64,000 bases of DNA from Anaerolineales bacterium. Lineage in GTDB: Bacteria; Chloroflexota; Anaerolineae; Anaerolineales; Villigracilaceae. Shown here piece after piece: positions 44,080 to 54,634 of the stretch. Position 1 is the stretch's first letter, and each line of letters starts with the position of its first letter. Under the pieces are notes generated by a model. The model was not told the DNA's origin. It ran no database searches and was given only the letters and a program-made list of their open reading frames with translations. The stretch is taken from assembly GCA_016744335.1 (NCBI GenBank), contig JADGEO010000013.1, forward strand, positions 1 to 64,000. Reading direction: 5' to 3'. The translations under genes were made by a program, and so were the position numbers.

Positions 44080-46995
44080 ATGGCAGGTAATAAAGAATGG
44101 TACGCCCTAAATTCAAAAGATGTTCTAAATCATCTTGAAGTAAAAGAAAATGGGCTAAGCTCTGCTGAAGCTGAAAAACGCTTAGCACATTATGGACAAA
44201 ATCAACTCACGGAAGCACCCCGCCCCGGATTTTGGACAAAATTATGGGCACAACTAAACAATTTTGTGGTTATGCTTTTATTGGTAGCCGCGGCAATTTC
44301 GGGCATTCTCGGATGGCAAGAATTTCAACACACAGGCGATAGTGCCTCTTTTGTTGAACCAGGCGCGATTTTAATGATTGTGGTACTAAACGCCGTTTTG
44401 GGATTGATTCAAGAAGGCAAAGCTGAAGAAGCCCTCGCCTCGCTTAAAAAAATGTCTGCGCCCGATGCGCAGGTTTTGCGAGACGGCAAACGTACCAGCA
44501 TCTCCTCACACAATTTAGTGCCGGGCGATATTGTTTATCTCGAAGCGGGTAATTACGTCCCCGCTGATGTACGGCTGATAGAAGCGATCAATTTGCGCGT
44601 AGAAGAAGCCTCGCTCACCGGCGAATCGCTTCCTGTGCAGAAAAATGCTGCGGTGCGTCTCGATAAAGATGTCCCTATTGGTGATCGAAAAAATACTGCC
44701 TTTATGGGAACTACCATTTCTTACGGGCGCGGGCGCGGCGTAGTTACCGACACGGGCATGAAAACCCAACTTGGTCTTATTGCCGAAATGCTCTCCAGTG
44801 TTGAAGCCGAAGTGACCCCGCTCCAACGCAAACTCGATGAGCTAGGAAAAACCCTCAGCGTCATTTCGCTCGTTTTGGTTGGTATCGTTTTCCTTGTCTC
44901 CGTTTTTAATCACACCGATTTCTCGCTCCTCACCCAAGCCCCTGCAGATTATTTTGTGAAATTTGGTGAAGAAATCAGCGAAGCCTTCATCATCGCGATT
45001 TCTTTGGCGATAGCCGCTGTGCCAGAGGGATTGCCCGCGGTCGTCACAATTTCTCTAGCATTGGGAATGCGGGAGATGGTGAAGCGGCACGCTCTTATCC
45101 GTAAACTTGCTTCCGTTGAGACACTCGGATCTGCCACCATCATTTGTTCCGATAAAACAGGCACCTTAACCCAAAACGAGATGACCGTAACCCAGCTTTG
45201 GGTAGACGGAAATTTTGTTGATGTTTCAGGCAAAGGCTATACACCAGAAGGCACTTTTTCTGTCAGTGAAAAAGAAATTGATTTCAAAAACTATCCCGCT
45301 GTTCTCACCACATTATGGTTGGGCGTTTTAAATAACGACTCATTCATAGAAAGAACTGGCGAAAGCGATGACGAAACCACCTATCGCGTTGTGGGCGACC
45401 CAACCGAAGGCGCACTTTTAGTCGCCGCCACCAAAACGGGGAATATCTGCGACAACCTCGAAGAATCCTATCCGCGTGAAGGAGAAATTCCCTTTGACTC
45501 GGAACGCAAGCGGATGATTACTATCAACGATGTAGATGTCCCCCGCGTTGAAGACCTGTCACCCTTTACAGATGAACGCTATCGTGGCTGGGATGTAATC
45601 ACCGTCAAAGGTGCACCAGATCGTGTCATTGATCTTTGTACCCAATACCAAGGCATAGACGATGAGCCACTTCCACTCACAGATGCGGCGAAAAATCGCA
45701 TTTTAGCGGCAAACGACAAAATGACCAGCAGTGCCTTGCGTGTTTTGAGTGTTGCCTACAGGCTCGACCAAGATGTACCAGATGGTGGTGCAGAAGTTGA
45801 AGAATTAGAACAAGACTTGGTCTTTGTCGGCTTAATCGGCATGATAGATCCCGCCCGTACCGAAGTTCGCCCAGCATTGGAGAACGCAAAAAAAGCAGGA
45901 CTTCGCACGATTATGATTACGGGTGATTACCCCAACACTGCCAAAGCCATTGCCGAAGATATTGGGCTAATGCGACCGGGTAAACAAGTTCTCACTGGTG
46001 CAGATTTAGATGAAATTAGCGATGAAGATTTAATTCAGCAAATTGAAGAAACAGATGTCTTTGCCCGTGTTTCCCCCGAACACAAAATGCGCATTGTAGA
46101 TGCCCTCCAAAATAACAATGAAGTAGTTGCCATGACAGGCGATGGGGTAAACGATGCTCCCGCCATCAAACGTGCCGATATTGGCGTAGCAATGGGCATT
46201 ACAGGAACCGATGTTGCCAAAGAGACCGCCGAAATGGTGCTCACCAACGATAACTACGCCAGCATCGTAGATGCGGTAGAGCAGGGGCGCATCATCTACA
46301 GCAATATCCGTAAATTTGTCTTCTTCTTGCTCTCTAGCAATGTGGCAGAGATTATGATTATTTTTCTCGCCACCCTCGCTGGTTTACCGGCTCCGCTCAC
46401 CGCTATTCAACTCCTTTGGCTCAATCTGGTTACCGATGGTGCGCCCGCCCTTGCCCTAGCAATGGAAAAAGGCGATCCAGATGTAATGCAGAGTAAGCCC
46501 CGCCCCAAAAATGAGCCAATTATTCATGGACCAATGCGTTTGGGTATCGTTATCCAGACCATTACGCAAACGGGTGCAGTTTTAACAGCATTTGCCTTAG
46601 GGCTACTTTGGCACCTCGAAGAGGGCGCAAGTTTACCCGCTGGCGTAAATCCCCTCCTTTATCTTATCCAACATGATTGGAGCGGCATAGATGTCCAAAC
46701 TGCTGAGACAATGGCTTTCGTCACCCTTTCTCTCGCCGAATTATTCCGCTCCTACACCGTTCGCTCCTCAAAGGCTTCTCTGCTAAGTATAGGCATTTTT
46801 TCGAATAAATATATGCAATATGCGGTCGGATTTTCGATGCTTTTGGTCATTCTGGTTGTCAATATCCCCTTCCTGCAACCGATTTTTAATACTCACTTTT
46901 TAACAGTTACTGAATGGGGCGTGGTACTTGGGCTTTCGCTTATCCCCGCTGTTTCGGAAGAAATAACCAAGTTTTTCTTACGGAAAAAATCGTAA
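44080..46995 (+). CDS. P-type ATPase, Ca2+/Mn2+-type (PMR1-like)
   Basis: 971 residues. N-terminal cation-ATPase domain, about ten membrane helices, actuator '[11 protein letters not shown]', phosphorylation site D358[11 protein letters not shown], '[11 protein letters not shown]' in the nucleotide domain, '[20 protein letters not shown]' and '[21 protein letters not shown]'. The helix-4 motif '[18 protein letters not shown]' and lack of extra C-terminal domains fit the PMR1/SERCA-type Ca2+/Mn2+ pumps. The riboswitch upstream supports Mn2+ export. Odd: a loop of about 30 residues around 270 ('[18 protein letters not shown]'). The dispersed repeat at 44041-44078 obscures any Shine-Dalgarno sequence. 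Confidence 0.93.
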   Translation: MAGNKEWYALNSKDVLNHLEVKENGLSSAEAEKRLAHYGQNQLTEAPRPGFWTKLWAQLNNFVVMLLLVAAAISGILGWQEFQHTGDSASFVEPGAILMIVVLNAVLGLIQEGKAEEALASLKKMSAPDAQVLRDGKRTSISSHNLVPGDIVYLEAGNYVPADVRLIEAINLRVEEASLTGESLPVQKNAAVRLDKDVPIGDRKNTAFMGTTISYGRGRGVVTDTGMKTQLGLIAEMLSSVEAEVTPLQRKLDELGKTLSVISLVLVGIVFLVSVFNHTDFSLLTQAPADYFVKFGEEISEAFIIAISLAIAAVPEGLPAVVTISLALGMREMVKRHALIRKLASVETLGSATIICSDKTGTLTQNEMTVTQLWVDGNFVDVSGKGYTPEGTFSVSEKEIDFKNYPAVLTTLWLGVLNNDSFIERTGESDDETTYRVVGDPTEGALLVAATKTGNICDNLEESYPREGEIPFDSERKRMITINDVDVPRVEDLSPFTDERYRGWDVITVKGAPDRVIDLCTQYQGIDDEPLPLTDAAKNRILAANDKMTSSALRVLSVAYRLDQDVPDGGAEVEELEQDLVFVGLIGMIDPARTEVRPALENAKKAGLRTIMITGDYPNTAKAIAEDIGLMRPGKQVLTGADLDEISDEDLIQQIEETDVFARVSPEHKMRIVDALQNNNEVVAMTGDGVNDAPAIKRADIGVAMGITGTDVAKETAEMVLTNDNYASIVDAVEQGRIIYSNIRKFVFFLLSSNVAEIMIIFLATLAGLPAPLTAIQLLWLNLVTDGAPALALAMEKGDPDVMQSKPRPKNEPIIHGPMRLGIVIQTITQTGAVLTAFALGLLWHLEEGASLPAGVNPLLYLIQHDWSGIDVQTAETMAFVTLSLAELFRSYTVRSSKASLLSIGIFSNKYMQYAVGFSMLLVILVVNIPFLQPIFNTHFLTVTEWGVVLGLSLIPAVSEEITKFFLRKKS

Positions 46996-47030
46996 TACGA
47001 CATTTATGTCGTGTTTTATGAGTATCGCGA

Positions 47031-47072
47031 AAAAAGCCCCCGTTTCCTTATAAAGGAACGGGGGCTTTTTTT
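47031..47072 (+). terminator. Intrinsic terminator after P-type ATPase
   Basis: AAGCCCCCGTTTCCTT / AAGGAACGGGGGCTT with a short ATA loop and a T-tract of seven. Confidence 0.85.
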
Positions 47073-47081
47073 AGGATGAAG

Positions 47082-47215
47082 AGCCGCATCGCGCGCGTTT
47101 TGGGCTAGGGTGCTGATCTCTAAGCAGATGAGCAGACTGACCTTCACGCCGAGAAGATGTTAGTGGATGGCATGCAAGTTCAAATCACGCGTGTAGCGGT
47201 TTTTCATCTTAAAAA
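47082..47215. other. Unexplained GC-rich module A with inverted ends
   Basis: About 130 bases between the ATPase terminator and the ferredoxin promoter. Related to 51725-51852: both have a CGCGTTTT..GCT.GGG start and a shared block (TTCACGCCGAGAAGATGTT against TTTACGTCGAGAAGCTGTT). The ends (CCGCATCGCGCGCG and CACGCGTGTAGCGG) are imperfectly inverted. Not a tRNA that I can fold. Function unknown. Confidence 0.4.
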
Positions 47216-47307
47216 AACGCGTTTATAAAAAAAAATCTAGAATTCTAAAGTCTGGGATATTATCAAATATCAGTTAGAAAATCATCAAAACACACGATAT
47301 TAATCAT

Positions 47308-47336
47308 TTGACATTGTAGAGAAAATAGATTATTTT
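47308..47336 (+). promoter_or_regulatory. Promoter of the ferredoxin gene
   Basis: -35 TTGACA (47308-47313), 17-base spacer, -10 TATTTT (47331-47336), 39 bases before the ATG. The RBS AAAGGAGAAAA is at about 47360. Confidence 0.65.
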
Positions 47337-47342
47337 ATATAG

Positions 47343-47570
<228 letters not shown>

Positions 47571-47590
47571 TTTTATAATAACGAAGATAA

Positions 47591-47622
47591 GAACCGAGTG
47601 TTTTACAACACTCGGTTTTTGT
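47591..47622 (+). terminator. Intrinsic terminator after ferredoxin
   Basis: GAACCGAGTGTT / AACACTCGGTTTTT with loop TTAC and a T-tract (GTTTT). Confidence 0.85.
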
Positions 47623-47693
47623 TTTAAATTTTGATGAATTATCGGTTAAAATAAGGGGTGCAATTAATTTTAATCAACTATCCCTTAAAAATC

Positions 47694-48329
47694 ATGAAAC
47701 TAAAAACCCTCACTCTTGGACCTGTCCAAACCAATACTTATATTCTTGCTGATACAGATACCAATGAAGCCGTTGTTGTTGACCCAGCTTGGGATGGAGC
47801 AACAATCGCTAAAGTTGCTCTTGATGAAGGCTGGCAGATAAAAGCAATTTGGCTTACTCATGCTCACTTTGACCACATCGGTGGGATAGCAGAGCTAGTC
47901 GCTGCGCTCCCTGAAATCCCCCCTGTCTATCTCCATCCTGAAGATTATGATTTATGGAAAGATGGCGGTGGTGCAAAACGATTTGGTTTTAGCATAGATC
48001 CTGGTCCTGAACCAGAAGCTCTTTCCCATAGGCAGATTTTAGAAGTGGGTAGATTTAAATTTGAGACGCGTCATACTCCTGGGCATCGCCCCGGTCATAG
48101 CGTTTTCTACTGTACTGAAGAAAAAATAGCCTTTACTGGGGATTTGATTTTTTATCGCTCGGTTGGCAGAACCGACCTCCCTGGTGGGAATTGGGCAACC
48201 CTCGAAAAAAGCATCCGTGAGCAAATCTACACTTTACCTGATGATGTGAAAATTTTCTCTGGGCATGGGGATGCTACGAGTGTTGGCGATGAAAGAATTG
48301 GCAATCATTTTGTGAAAGCAAGCGCGTGA
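47694..48329 (+). CDS. Metallo-beta-lactamase-fold hydrolase (glyoxalase II-like)
   Basis: 212 residues from ATG at 47694, which places the start at the family N-terminus 'KLKTLTLGPVQTNTYILAD'. A GTG at 47658 lies 6 bases after TAAAAT and would add 12 residues; it is less likely. Metal-binding 'THAHFDHIGG' (H-x-H-x-D-H), then 'TPGHRPGHSVFYC' and 'SGHGDATSVGDE' are in order. Typical reactions in this subgroup are thioester hydrolysis such as S-lactoylglutathione or related thiols. Substrate not determinable. Confidence 0.88.
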   Translation: MKLKTLTLGPVQTNTYILADTDTNEAVVVDPAWDGATIAKVALDEGWQIKAIWLTHAHFDHIGGIAELVAALPEIPPVYLHPEDYDLWKDGGGAKRFGFSIDPGPEPEALSHRQILEVGRFKFETRHTPGHRPGHSVFYCTEEKIAFTGDLIFYRSVGRTDLPGGNWATLEKSIREQIYTLPDDVKIFSGHGDATSVGDERIGNHFVKASA

Positions 48330-48461
48330 TGAAATCACAGAACTCTGTGTGAAGCGCATAGCGTTCTGATTTCTTCAATTTTTTAACGCAACACGCGTCA
48401 CGTTTCACTATTCGTACATTCCCTACTTTCTACTTTCCATTCTTACCCCTTCTAAAAAACT
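48330..48461. repeat. Intergenic spacer with ACGCAACACGCGTCACGTTTC repeat
   Basis: About 130 bases. AACGCAACACGCGTCACG (from 48384) belongs to the heptad ACGTGAAAC / AACGCG family also seen near 12889, 21741 and 29982. There is no gene. Confidence 0.4.
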
Positions 48462-49535
48462 ATGTTTACAAAACCCTCTCACCGTTTTCCTTTACTTTTT
48501 CTTTCTGTCACCATCCTCTTGGTTGCTATGTGGAGTGGACTTCTTCGTGTTGGCTGGATTTGGCCCACCCTCGCCCCTTGGCGAATGGCACATGGTCCGT
48601 TAATGATTGCTGGTTTTCTCGGTACATTAATTGGCGTCGAGCGCGCGGTCGCGCTAAATAAATCTTGGCTTTATCTTGGTCCTGTTCTTAGCGCAGCAGG
48701 CGGAATTTATTATGTAGCAGGAGGCGAAGAACTCACTGGTGCATTTTTTATGCTTGCAGGCAGTTTGGGACTCGTCATCATGTTTGTTTTTATTCTCAAA
48801 CAGCACCGTGTAGATTATACGGTTGTGATGGCATTGGGTGCTATAGCTTTATTTGTTGGCATGTTGCTTTGGGTGCTGGGATACTCTATCCCTAAAGTTG
48901 TGCTGTGGTGGAGTGCGTTTCTCGTTCTCACCATTGTCGGTGAACGTTTGGAGTTGAGCCGTTTATTGCCTCCCTCTGCTTTCAAACGAAATACGGGTTT
49001 AGCCACTGTTGCAATTTATCTCTTGGGGTTGATTCTGACTATCTTTTCCACAGATTTAGGCACGCGTGTTGCATCTGCTGGCATGGTATTAATGGCAATC
49101 TAGCTTCTGCGCTTTGATATTGCCCGTTTCACTGTCCGTAAAAAGGAATTGGTGCGCTTTGTCGCTGTCTGTCTTTTGAGCGGATACGTCTGGCTCGGCG
49201 TTGGCGGCGTAATTGGTTTGTTTTATGGATATACCTATGCAGGTCCCACTTACGATGCTTTCTTGCATACCGTTTTCGTTGGCTTTACCTTTTCAATGAT
49301 TTTTGGTCATTCGGCAATCATTTTTCCCGCTATTTTGATGTTGCCCGTCAAATATAGTACGAAGTTCTATTATCCGCTGGCACTTTTGCATATCTCGCTC
49401 GTCATGCGCATTGTGGGCGACTTGGCACTGCTTCACCAAATCCGCTTGTGGGGGAGTATGCTGAACGCGATTGCGATTTTAGCGTTTTTGGTGGTGATGG
49501 GGGGGACGATTTTGAAGGGGAGAGGGGAAAGGTAG
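48462..49535 (+). pseudogene. NnrS-like polytopic membrane protein, broken by TAG
   Basis: One reading frame of 358 codons with a TAG at 49101-49103 (residue 214). About ten hydrophobic helices are present: six before, four after. Motifs with His such as 'RMAHGPLMIAGFLGTLIGVERA' and 'GHSAIIFPAILMLPVKYS' resemble the NnrS family of haem/copper-containing membrane proteins. The sequence after the TAG continues smoothly ('LLRFDIARFTVRKKELVR'), so one G-to-A change in a TGG (Trp) codon is the simplest explanation. Without suppression the C-terminal 40 percent is lost. Confidence 0.75.
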
Positions 49536-49586
49536 GGTACAATAAAAGGTAGATTTTCTTTTAGCGTGCTATTGGGATAAATTGAA

Positions 49587-51701
49587 ATGATCTCTGTAAA
49601 ATCTTGGCTAAAATCTTTTGGTTTTAATACCAACCCCTTTGAGACTACAGAAGCAGAAGGGGAAGCTAATTACGCGACAGATTTTCTCCATGCAACATTT
49701 GTAAAACCAGTGGGTTTTGATGAAATTTTAGGGCATCCAACGCATCCAGAATCATCACTCATATTTGCATCGAGGGGAAAAGGTAAGTCAAGTACTTGTT
49801 TAATGACAGCACATTTTTGCAAAAATGGTCTTTTTGAGTCTCAACAAAACTATAAAGGGCAAAAGAAAACAGAAAAAAAAGTCCTTCCTGTTCTTTATAC
49901 GCGCTTTGAGAAAAGTTTTGATTTTATGGAAACTCCCAGAAAACTTATCAATGCCCATATAAACGAAATACTCTATAGAGCCATTCCCGCTTTTGTAGAT
50001 ATCTTATTAGATTCACCCGAAATAATCCCAGAAATCATAAAACTGGATATATACAGAAGATTGGAGCTACAGCTACTTTTGGTTATGTATCAAATATATG
50101 TGCCCATCAAAGAGTTCAAAGAAGCACGTGATATTCTAGGGAAAGAAATTGTTTATTACGACAAAGAAAACGCTTTAGTTGAAATTAATTTGCCCAATCA
50201 TATAGAATTACTGTTGGGCTTATCCAGCCAAGAAACAAAATTGCGGTTGCAGGAACGCACAAAACAATCACCTCTTGACCGCATAGCCTTATTTGCTTCA
50301 TTACTTGCGGAAACAGGCATTGAAGCTGTCTATATTTTAATAGATGGAATTGATGAAATGGCAGAAACAGTTAGCAATTTTGATGCCGCCGCAAAACTTT
50401 TACTGCCCCTAATTGCTGAGATTGAGTTGATGAAGCGGACGCCTCATCTAGCATTTAAAATATTTGTTCCCCTTGAGATGAAGACTGCTTTTTTAGAAGA
50501 CAACCAGTTGGCAAGAGAAGATCGTATCTCTATATATGATATCCAATTGGACGATAAGGGATTAATTGAAATGCTAAATCGTCGCATCTCCCATTGTAGC
50601 GATGATGTTGTTATGAGCATGGATGCAGTTTCTGTTCCAGAGTTGCGCGGGCAAATAGAAAGCGACTTATTAGCAAAAGCTAATGGAAATCCACGGCGAT
50701 TGATTCTCTTGGCAAATTATATGATAGCGAATCGATGCGCCGTAGTTGATGAGACAGGGGACGAGGATGCCTATTTGCTAAGAGCAGGTGATCTAAAGGA
50801 AGCAGTGCAATCCCTACCAAAAGAACTAAAACAAGCATCTGAACTTCCAAAAAGTGTTGTTGAAATTACAAAGAATAAATATAGCGATAACAAAAGCTCA
50901 TCATCAAATAAATGGTATAGGCACAAATTCTCTTCACCTTTGGCCTATTCGTATTTAGTCTACGAACGAGAAAGTGTCGGGCACCGCCGTTTATGGAAAA
51001 TATATGAGTTAGTAGAAGCGAGTTTAGCCTTTTCATCTCAGATATTGCTCGCGTTGATGTACCAAAACCTAAAAAGTAATATGCCCACACGAATACAGAA
51101 AAGCGGATTAAGGTTTGAGCGCATGTCTTTTGGGGCATGGCGTGTAGTTTTAGAAAAAATACCGGGCATGATTGCAAGTTCAGGAATTCGTAGTCGTTTT
51201 TCTAGAGCTTGTCAGCGTACTTTTAATCGGCATCATGACTTCATATTATCCATTAATGAAGAACGCAATCGGTCAGCCCATGATGGCACTCAGTCGGACA
51301 AAATTTGTAACGCTTTATTAGAAAAATATGAGGAACCACTTCATCAGTATTTGGATAATTTGAGTTTCTTGCGTGATTATTCTCTTATAAAGGTTCTGAG
51401 TGTTCAAAAACAAAAAAAAATATATTTACATCAATGCACTTCTTATATTGGAGATGTAGGAGTGTACCCTTCAAAGGAAATCGCATTAAATCAGCCTTTA
51501 GACAGTGATGTTTTGTGGTTTTTAGGAGATAATGAAGCTATTAAGTTACATCCATTGATAATAGTAAGTTCCAAAGAAGCGATAAATGAAGAAATTTATC
51601 TCTATCAGCGTGGAAGCAAAGAAAGCATAACTTATAAACATTATGGAACAGGACGAACAAAAAGCAAAACCGACATTGTCAATATATTAGCCAAGCAATA
51701 A
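49587..51701 (+). CDS. P-loop NTPase with HEPN-like C-terminal motif
   Basis: 704 residues, no named family. The N-terminus has 'WLKSFGFNTNPFE', also seen at the start of the gene two loci on. Walker A is 'ASRGKGKSS' near residue 70, Walker B 'YILIDGIDEM' near 255 and a third ATPase segment 'NGNPRRLILLANYM' near 370. The C-terminal third is helical and contains R560-N-R-S-A-H565-DG, which has the R-x4-H form of HEPN ribonuclease domains, followed by a strand-rich tail. It starts after a weak RBS. A sensor ATPase coupled to an RNA-cleaving or scaffold domain is a hypothesis. Confidence 0.75.
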   Translation: MISVKSWLKSFGFNTNPFETTEAEGEANYATDFLHATFVKPVGFDEILGHPTHPESSLIFASRGKGKSSTCLMTAHFCKNGLFESQQNYKGQKKTEKKVLPVLYTRFEKSFDFMETPRKLINAHINEILYRAIPAFVDILLDSPEIIPEIIKLDIYRRLELQLLLVMYQIYVPIKEFKEARDILGKEIVYYDKENALVEINLPNHIELLLGLSSQETKLRLQERTKQSPLDRIALFASLLAETGIEAVYILIDGIDEMAETVSNFDAAAKLLLPLIAEIELMKRTPHLAFKIFVPLEMKTAFLEDNQLAREDRISIYDIQLDDKGLIEMLNRRISHCSDDVVMSMDAVSVPELRGQIESDLLAKANGNPRRLILLANYMIANRCAVVDETGDEDAYLLRAGDLKEAVQSLPKELKQASELPKSVVEITKNKYSDNKSSSSNKWYRHKFSSPLAYSYLVYERESVGHRRLWKIYELVEASLAFSSQILLALMYQNLKSNMPTRIQKSGLRFERMSFGAWRVVLEKIPGMIASSGIRSRFSRACQRTFNRHHDFILSINEERNRSAHDGTQSDKICNALLEKYEEPLHQYLDNLSFLRDYSLIKVLSVQKQKKIYLHQCTSYIGDVGVYPSKEIALNQPLDSDVLWFLGDNEAIKLHPLIIVSSKEAINEEIYLYQRGSKESITYKHYGTGRTKSKTDIVNILAKQ

Positions 51702-51724
51702 ATATATTAAAGAGGAATAATCGG

Positions 51725-51852
51725 AACGCACGCGTTTTTAGCTTGGGAATTGAACCCCCAGCTGGGCGCGCGACGTAAGCGGGAACCAGTTTACGTCGAG
51801 AAGCTGTTGATGATTTAGCACCCAATTTTAGGTCGTGCGTTGCTCGTTCGTC
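51725..51852. other. Unexplained module B with inverted ends
   Basis: A 128-base segment between two NTPase genes, ends ACGCACG and CGTGCGT (inverted). The centre contains GACGTAA..TTTACGTC. Similar to 47082-47215. It may be a MITE-like repeat or a structured RNA. The gene after it begins 23 bases later with RBS AAAGGAGAAAAGG. Confidence 0.4.
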
Positions 51853-51875
51853 AATTCAAAGGAGAAAAGGGTTAG

Positions 51876-53174
51876 ATGGATACTAGAGAAAAAGTAAAGT
51901 TATCTCGAATAGAGTGGCTAGCTGAAAATGGTTTTAAATATGACCCCTTCGAAGCCGAAGCTAGACGTGCCGAGGGAGATAATTTATTAAAGCAAACAGA
52001 CGTGTTTGTAGACTTTCCCTACGGAAATGAAGTGATAGGGTCTATTAATAGACCAGGGCCTCGGTTTATTTTTGCAAATAGAGGGTGTGGTAAAACATCT
52101 TTAAGACTATCTATTGAGAGAAAATTTGATGATACCCTTAAAAGTGGGGCAAAATCTCCTGTTTTAGTTGTTTCATATTGTAATTTTGATACTGTACTAG
52201 CGAAGGCGGGAGATAATCCTTCTGCTGTAAAACCTCGAGACCATGTGGGGCAAATAATATCGTTAATACTAGATAAATTGTTTGAGACTCTCACAGATGA
52301 AACACAGTCTCATTCAGATTTTTTAAAAGAAAAAATAAATAATGACGCAACAAGAAAATTGTTTCTGTGGTATATAGACCGTTTTGGAGCATTGCATCCT
52401 TGGGAGCTTGATCGTCTAATTGCTAAAATTGATGGTATTAGGAGTTTTTTCTCAGGAAAAGTGGCTTTAGAGTTTGCTAAAACAGCGGCAAATCTAGCAA
52501 ATGAAACGGTGGCACCTTCTTCATGGCAAAAAATTATTAGAAAATTTTTAGATTTAATTAAGTTGCCAATCCCTGTTCAGATAGATGATGAGAATATATC
52601 TTTAAAAACTCAACTAGAAGATATTCTGAAGATATGTCAAGAATTTGGATTTTCAGGAATATATATTCTTGTTGACGATGTTGATGAATTACAGTATTAT
52701 GGCTCTAATGAGGATTTCGAGTCTACTTTCCTTTTTATCAGTTCACTCGCATCAGTATCTAAAATTTTAAGTATTCCAAGTCTAGTGTTCAAGTTTTTTC
52801 TGCCAAACGAAATACGGGAAATGTGTTTAAGCACCTTACGTTTTGATATTTTCGGTAGCAGAACTGTAGAGTGGGACACAGATAGCTTGAAAAAATTATT
52901 GCAACAGAGACTAAAGGCTTGTTGGGATGAAGACAATGAAACAGGACCGGAAATCAGTCTAACAGAATTGTGTGATGATGAAGATATACAGCTTAAATAT
53001 ATAGACGAAATGTTAGTTTCTTTTGCTAGCAAAAAACATAGTCCGCGTGCCTTAATTTATATGGGAAATGAATTACTAGCTGAACATTTTCGCTTTAGTT
53101 TGCGGGAAAAAGATGATAAAATAGAATTCAGGGCATGGGAGCGTGCCTTTGAAAGTTCTGAGGAGGTGCTATAA
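51876..53174 (+). CDS. P-loop NTPase, paralog of 49587-51701 core
   Basis: 432 residues. The N-terminal 'WLAENGFKYDPFEAEARRAE' matches the W-L-x3-G-F-x2-(N/D)-P-F-E start of the gene upstream. Walker A is 'ANRGCGKTSLRLSIE' near residue 70 and Walker B 'IYILVDDVDELQYYG' near 270. The last 100 residues end with 'SPRALIYMGNELLAEHF'. It lacks the C-terminal HEPN-like domain. The stop TAA shares one base with the next ATG (53174), so translation is coupled. Expected activity: ATP-driven switch; no biological role known. Confidence 0.75.
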   Translation: MDTREKVKLSRIEWLAENGFKYDPFEAEARRAEGDNLLKQTDVFVDFPYGNEVIGSINRPGPRFIFANRGCGKTSLRLSIERKFDDTLKSGAKSPVLVVSYCNFDTVLAKAGDNPSAVKPRDHVGQIISLILDKLFETLTDETQSHSDFLKEKINNDATRKLFLWYIDRFGALHPWELDRLIAKIDGIRSFFSGKVALEFAKTAANLANETVAPSSWQKIIRKFLDLIKLPIPVQIDDENISLKTQLEDILKICQEFGFSGIYILVDDVDELQYYGSNEDFESTFLFISSLASVSKILSIPSLVFKFFLPNEIREMCLSTLRFDIFGSRTVEWDTDSLKKLLQQRLKACWDEDNETGPEISLTELCDDEDIQLKYIDEMLVSFASKKHSPRALIYMGNELLAEHFRFSLREKDDKIEFRAWERAFESSEEVL

Positions 53175-54634
53175 TGACGACAGCCGCAATTTCAGTGAGA
53201 GTGAATCCCGTTAACCGAGAAAATGAAAAAGAAGAATTCACATCTGCTTTAGGCCGTGTTCGCGTATTGGGCTCAATTTTCCAAACATTATACGAATGGT
53301 ATGGTGGACCTGGTATTGGAAAAAGCACATTGCTCAATTTATTAATGGATGAATGTGAAAATATATCTATTCCATATTCCAGTATTAATTTTAGCGCTAT
53401 AAAGAATCCTAGCAAACCTTCATACCATAAAGATATGACCCTTTTAATAGAAGATTTGTTAGATGGGATAGCTGACGAGCGTGATTCTAACGTAAGAAAT
53501 GCAATAGAACTATATCGTAAAGAGATAGAAAAGAAAGATGAATATGCTCTTATTAGAAAAGTTTCTCAAAAATTTGTGCGTTTGGTGGGACAGATAATAG
53601 AAAAAACGCCGGTCGTGTTCTTTTTTGATGAAACCGAGCAAGCAAACCAAGATGTTGTAAACTGGCTTGAAGAATGGATAATTAATCCTTTAGTCCAAGA
53701 TGGTCGATGCCTTATAGTCTGGGCTGGACGTCGTCCTCAACGCTGGAAAAGATTTGAGGTACGCAGAAGAGCGCGTGTACAAGAGTTGGGGGTTTTTGAT
53801 AAAGCAGGTACAGAAAAACTTTTTGAGAGAAATAGCGAATACGCATTAACTGACTTTGCCTCCCCTGTTCGAAGAATAACAGGAGGTCATCCTTATGCCG
53901 ACTCTATTGTTTTGCAACGGCTAAATCGTATGGCACGAGAGGGGAAGAAACTCAAAAAGGATCAATTTAATAAAATCGAAGATAGTATATTGGATGAATT
54001 GGTACAGGTTTTTATTGATTCTTTTGTCTTTAGTGATTTATCACCAGAGGTAGCTAATGCCTGTAGAGCTATATCTTTAGTGCGCCAATTTGATGTGATT
54101 ATGCTCAGAAAAATATTAACTAAAGCTTTGCCCGATACATTTGGCAAATATGGTCGCAATGAATTTGGTGATTTGCTTTCACAGCTGCGTGCTACGCAAC
54201 TTATCTATTGGGATGACCGCCGAAAAGGATATGCGCTAGACCCAATCTTACGTCATATTATTGGGGAATATATCTGCCGGCGAAATTCTTCTTTGTATAT
54301 TGATGTAAATGATGTTGCTATTGATGTTTACCAAGATTGGATAAATCGGGCAGGAGATAATCGCGGGGTGTATATTGTAGAAGAGCTATATCATGTAGCT
54401 TGCCTCAACCAACTCTCTAGAAAAAACTTATCTCGAGACAAAATTTCTCTTGCAAAGCGATTAAAGGATAGAATAAAAGAGTACCATCAAAATGATGTAG
54501 ATTTGCGTGCCGCCGCGCTTAATCGCCTATATCATGAATTGGAAGATGATCATGATTTGTTGGGCTTAATTGGCGAAAATAGCACATCAAAATTATTAAA
54601 GATAGTACGACGGTCGCGTGAAGAGTTCAATTAG
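53174..54634 (+). CDS. STAND/AAA-type ATPase
   Basis: 486 residues. Walker A 'GGPGIGKST' at about residue 44, Walker B 'VVFFFDETEQ' at about 148 and a sensor segment 'CLIVWAGRRPQRWKRFE' at about 190, with 'RITGGHPYADSIVLQRLNRM' resembling the winged-helix transition of signal-transduction ATPases with numerous domains. The C-terminal 200 residues are helical and Arg/Lys-rich. It begins in a one-base overlap with the upstream NTPase gene (TAATG). Part of the 49.6-59.1 kb block. Function unknown. Confidence 0.75.
   Translation: MTTAAISVRVNPVNRENEKEEFTSALGRVRVLGSIFQTLYEWYGGPGIGKSTLLNLLMDECENISIPYSSINFSAIKNPSKPSYHKDMTLLIEDLLDGIADERDSNVRNAIELYRKEIEKKDEYALIRKVSQKFVRLVGQIIEKTPVVFFFDETEQANQDVVNWLEEWIINPLVQDGRCLIVWAGRRPQRWKRFEVRRRARVQELGVFDKAGTEKLFERNSEYALTDFASPVRRITGGHPYADSIVLQRLNRMAREGKKLKKDQFNKIEDSILDELVQVFIDSFVFSDLSPEVANACRAISLVRQFDVIMLRKILTKALPDTFGKYGRNEFGDLLSQLRATQLIYWDDRRKGYALDPILRHIIGEYICRRNSSLYIDVNDVAIDVYQDWINRAGDNRGVYIVEELYHVACLNQLSRKNLSRDKISLAKRLKDRIKEYHQNDVDLRAAALNRLYHELEDDHDLLGLIGENSTSKLLKIVRRSREEFN

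Noticed and set aside
47090..47215. tRNA gene, because of GTTCAAATC near 47170
   Set aside because: The T-arm does not pair and no acceptor stem or anticodon arm can be drawn.
49101..49103. TAG as pyrrolysine
   Set aside because: No Pyl genes are seen in the window, the position is in a membrane helix boundary, and a Trp codon change explains it.
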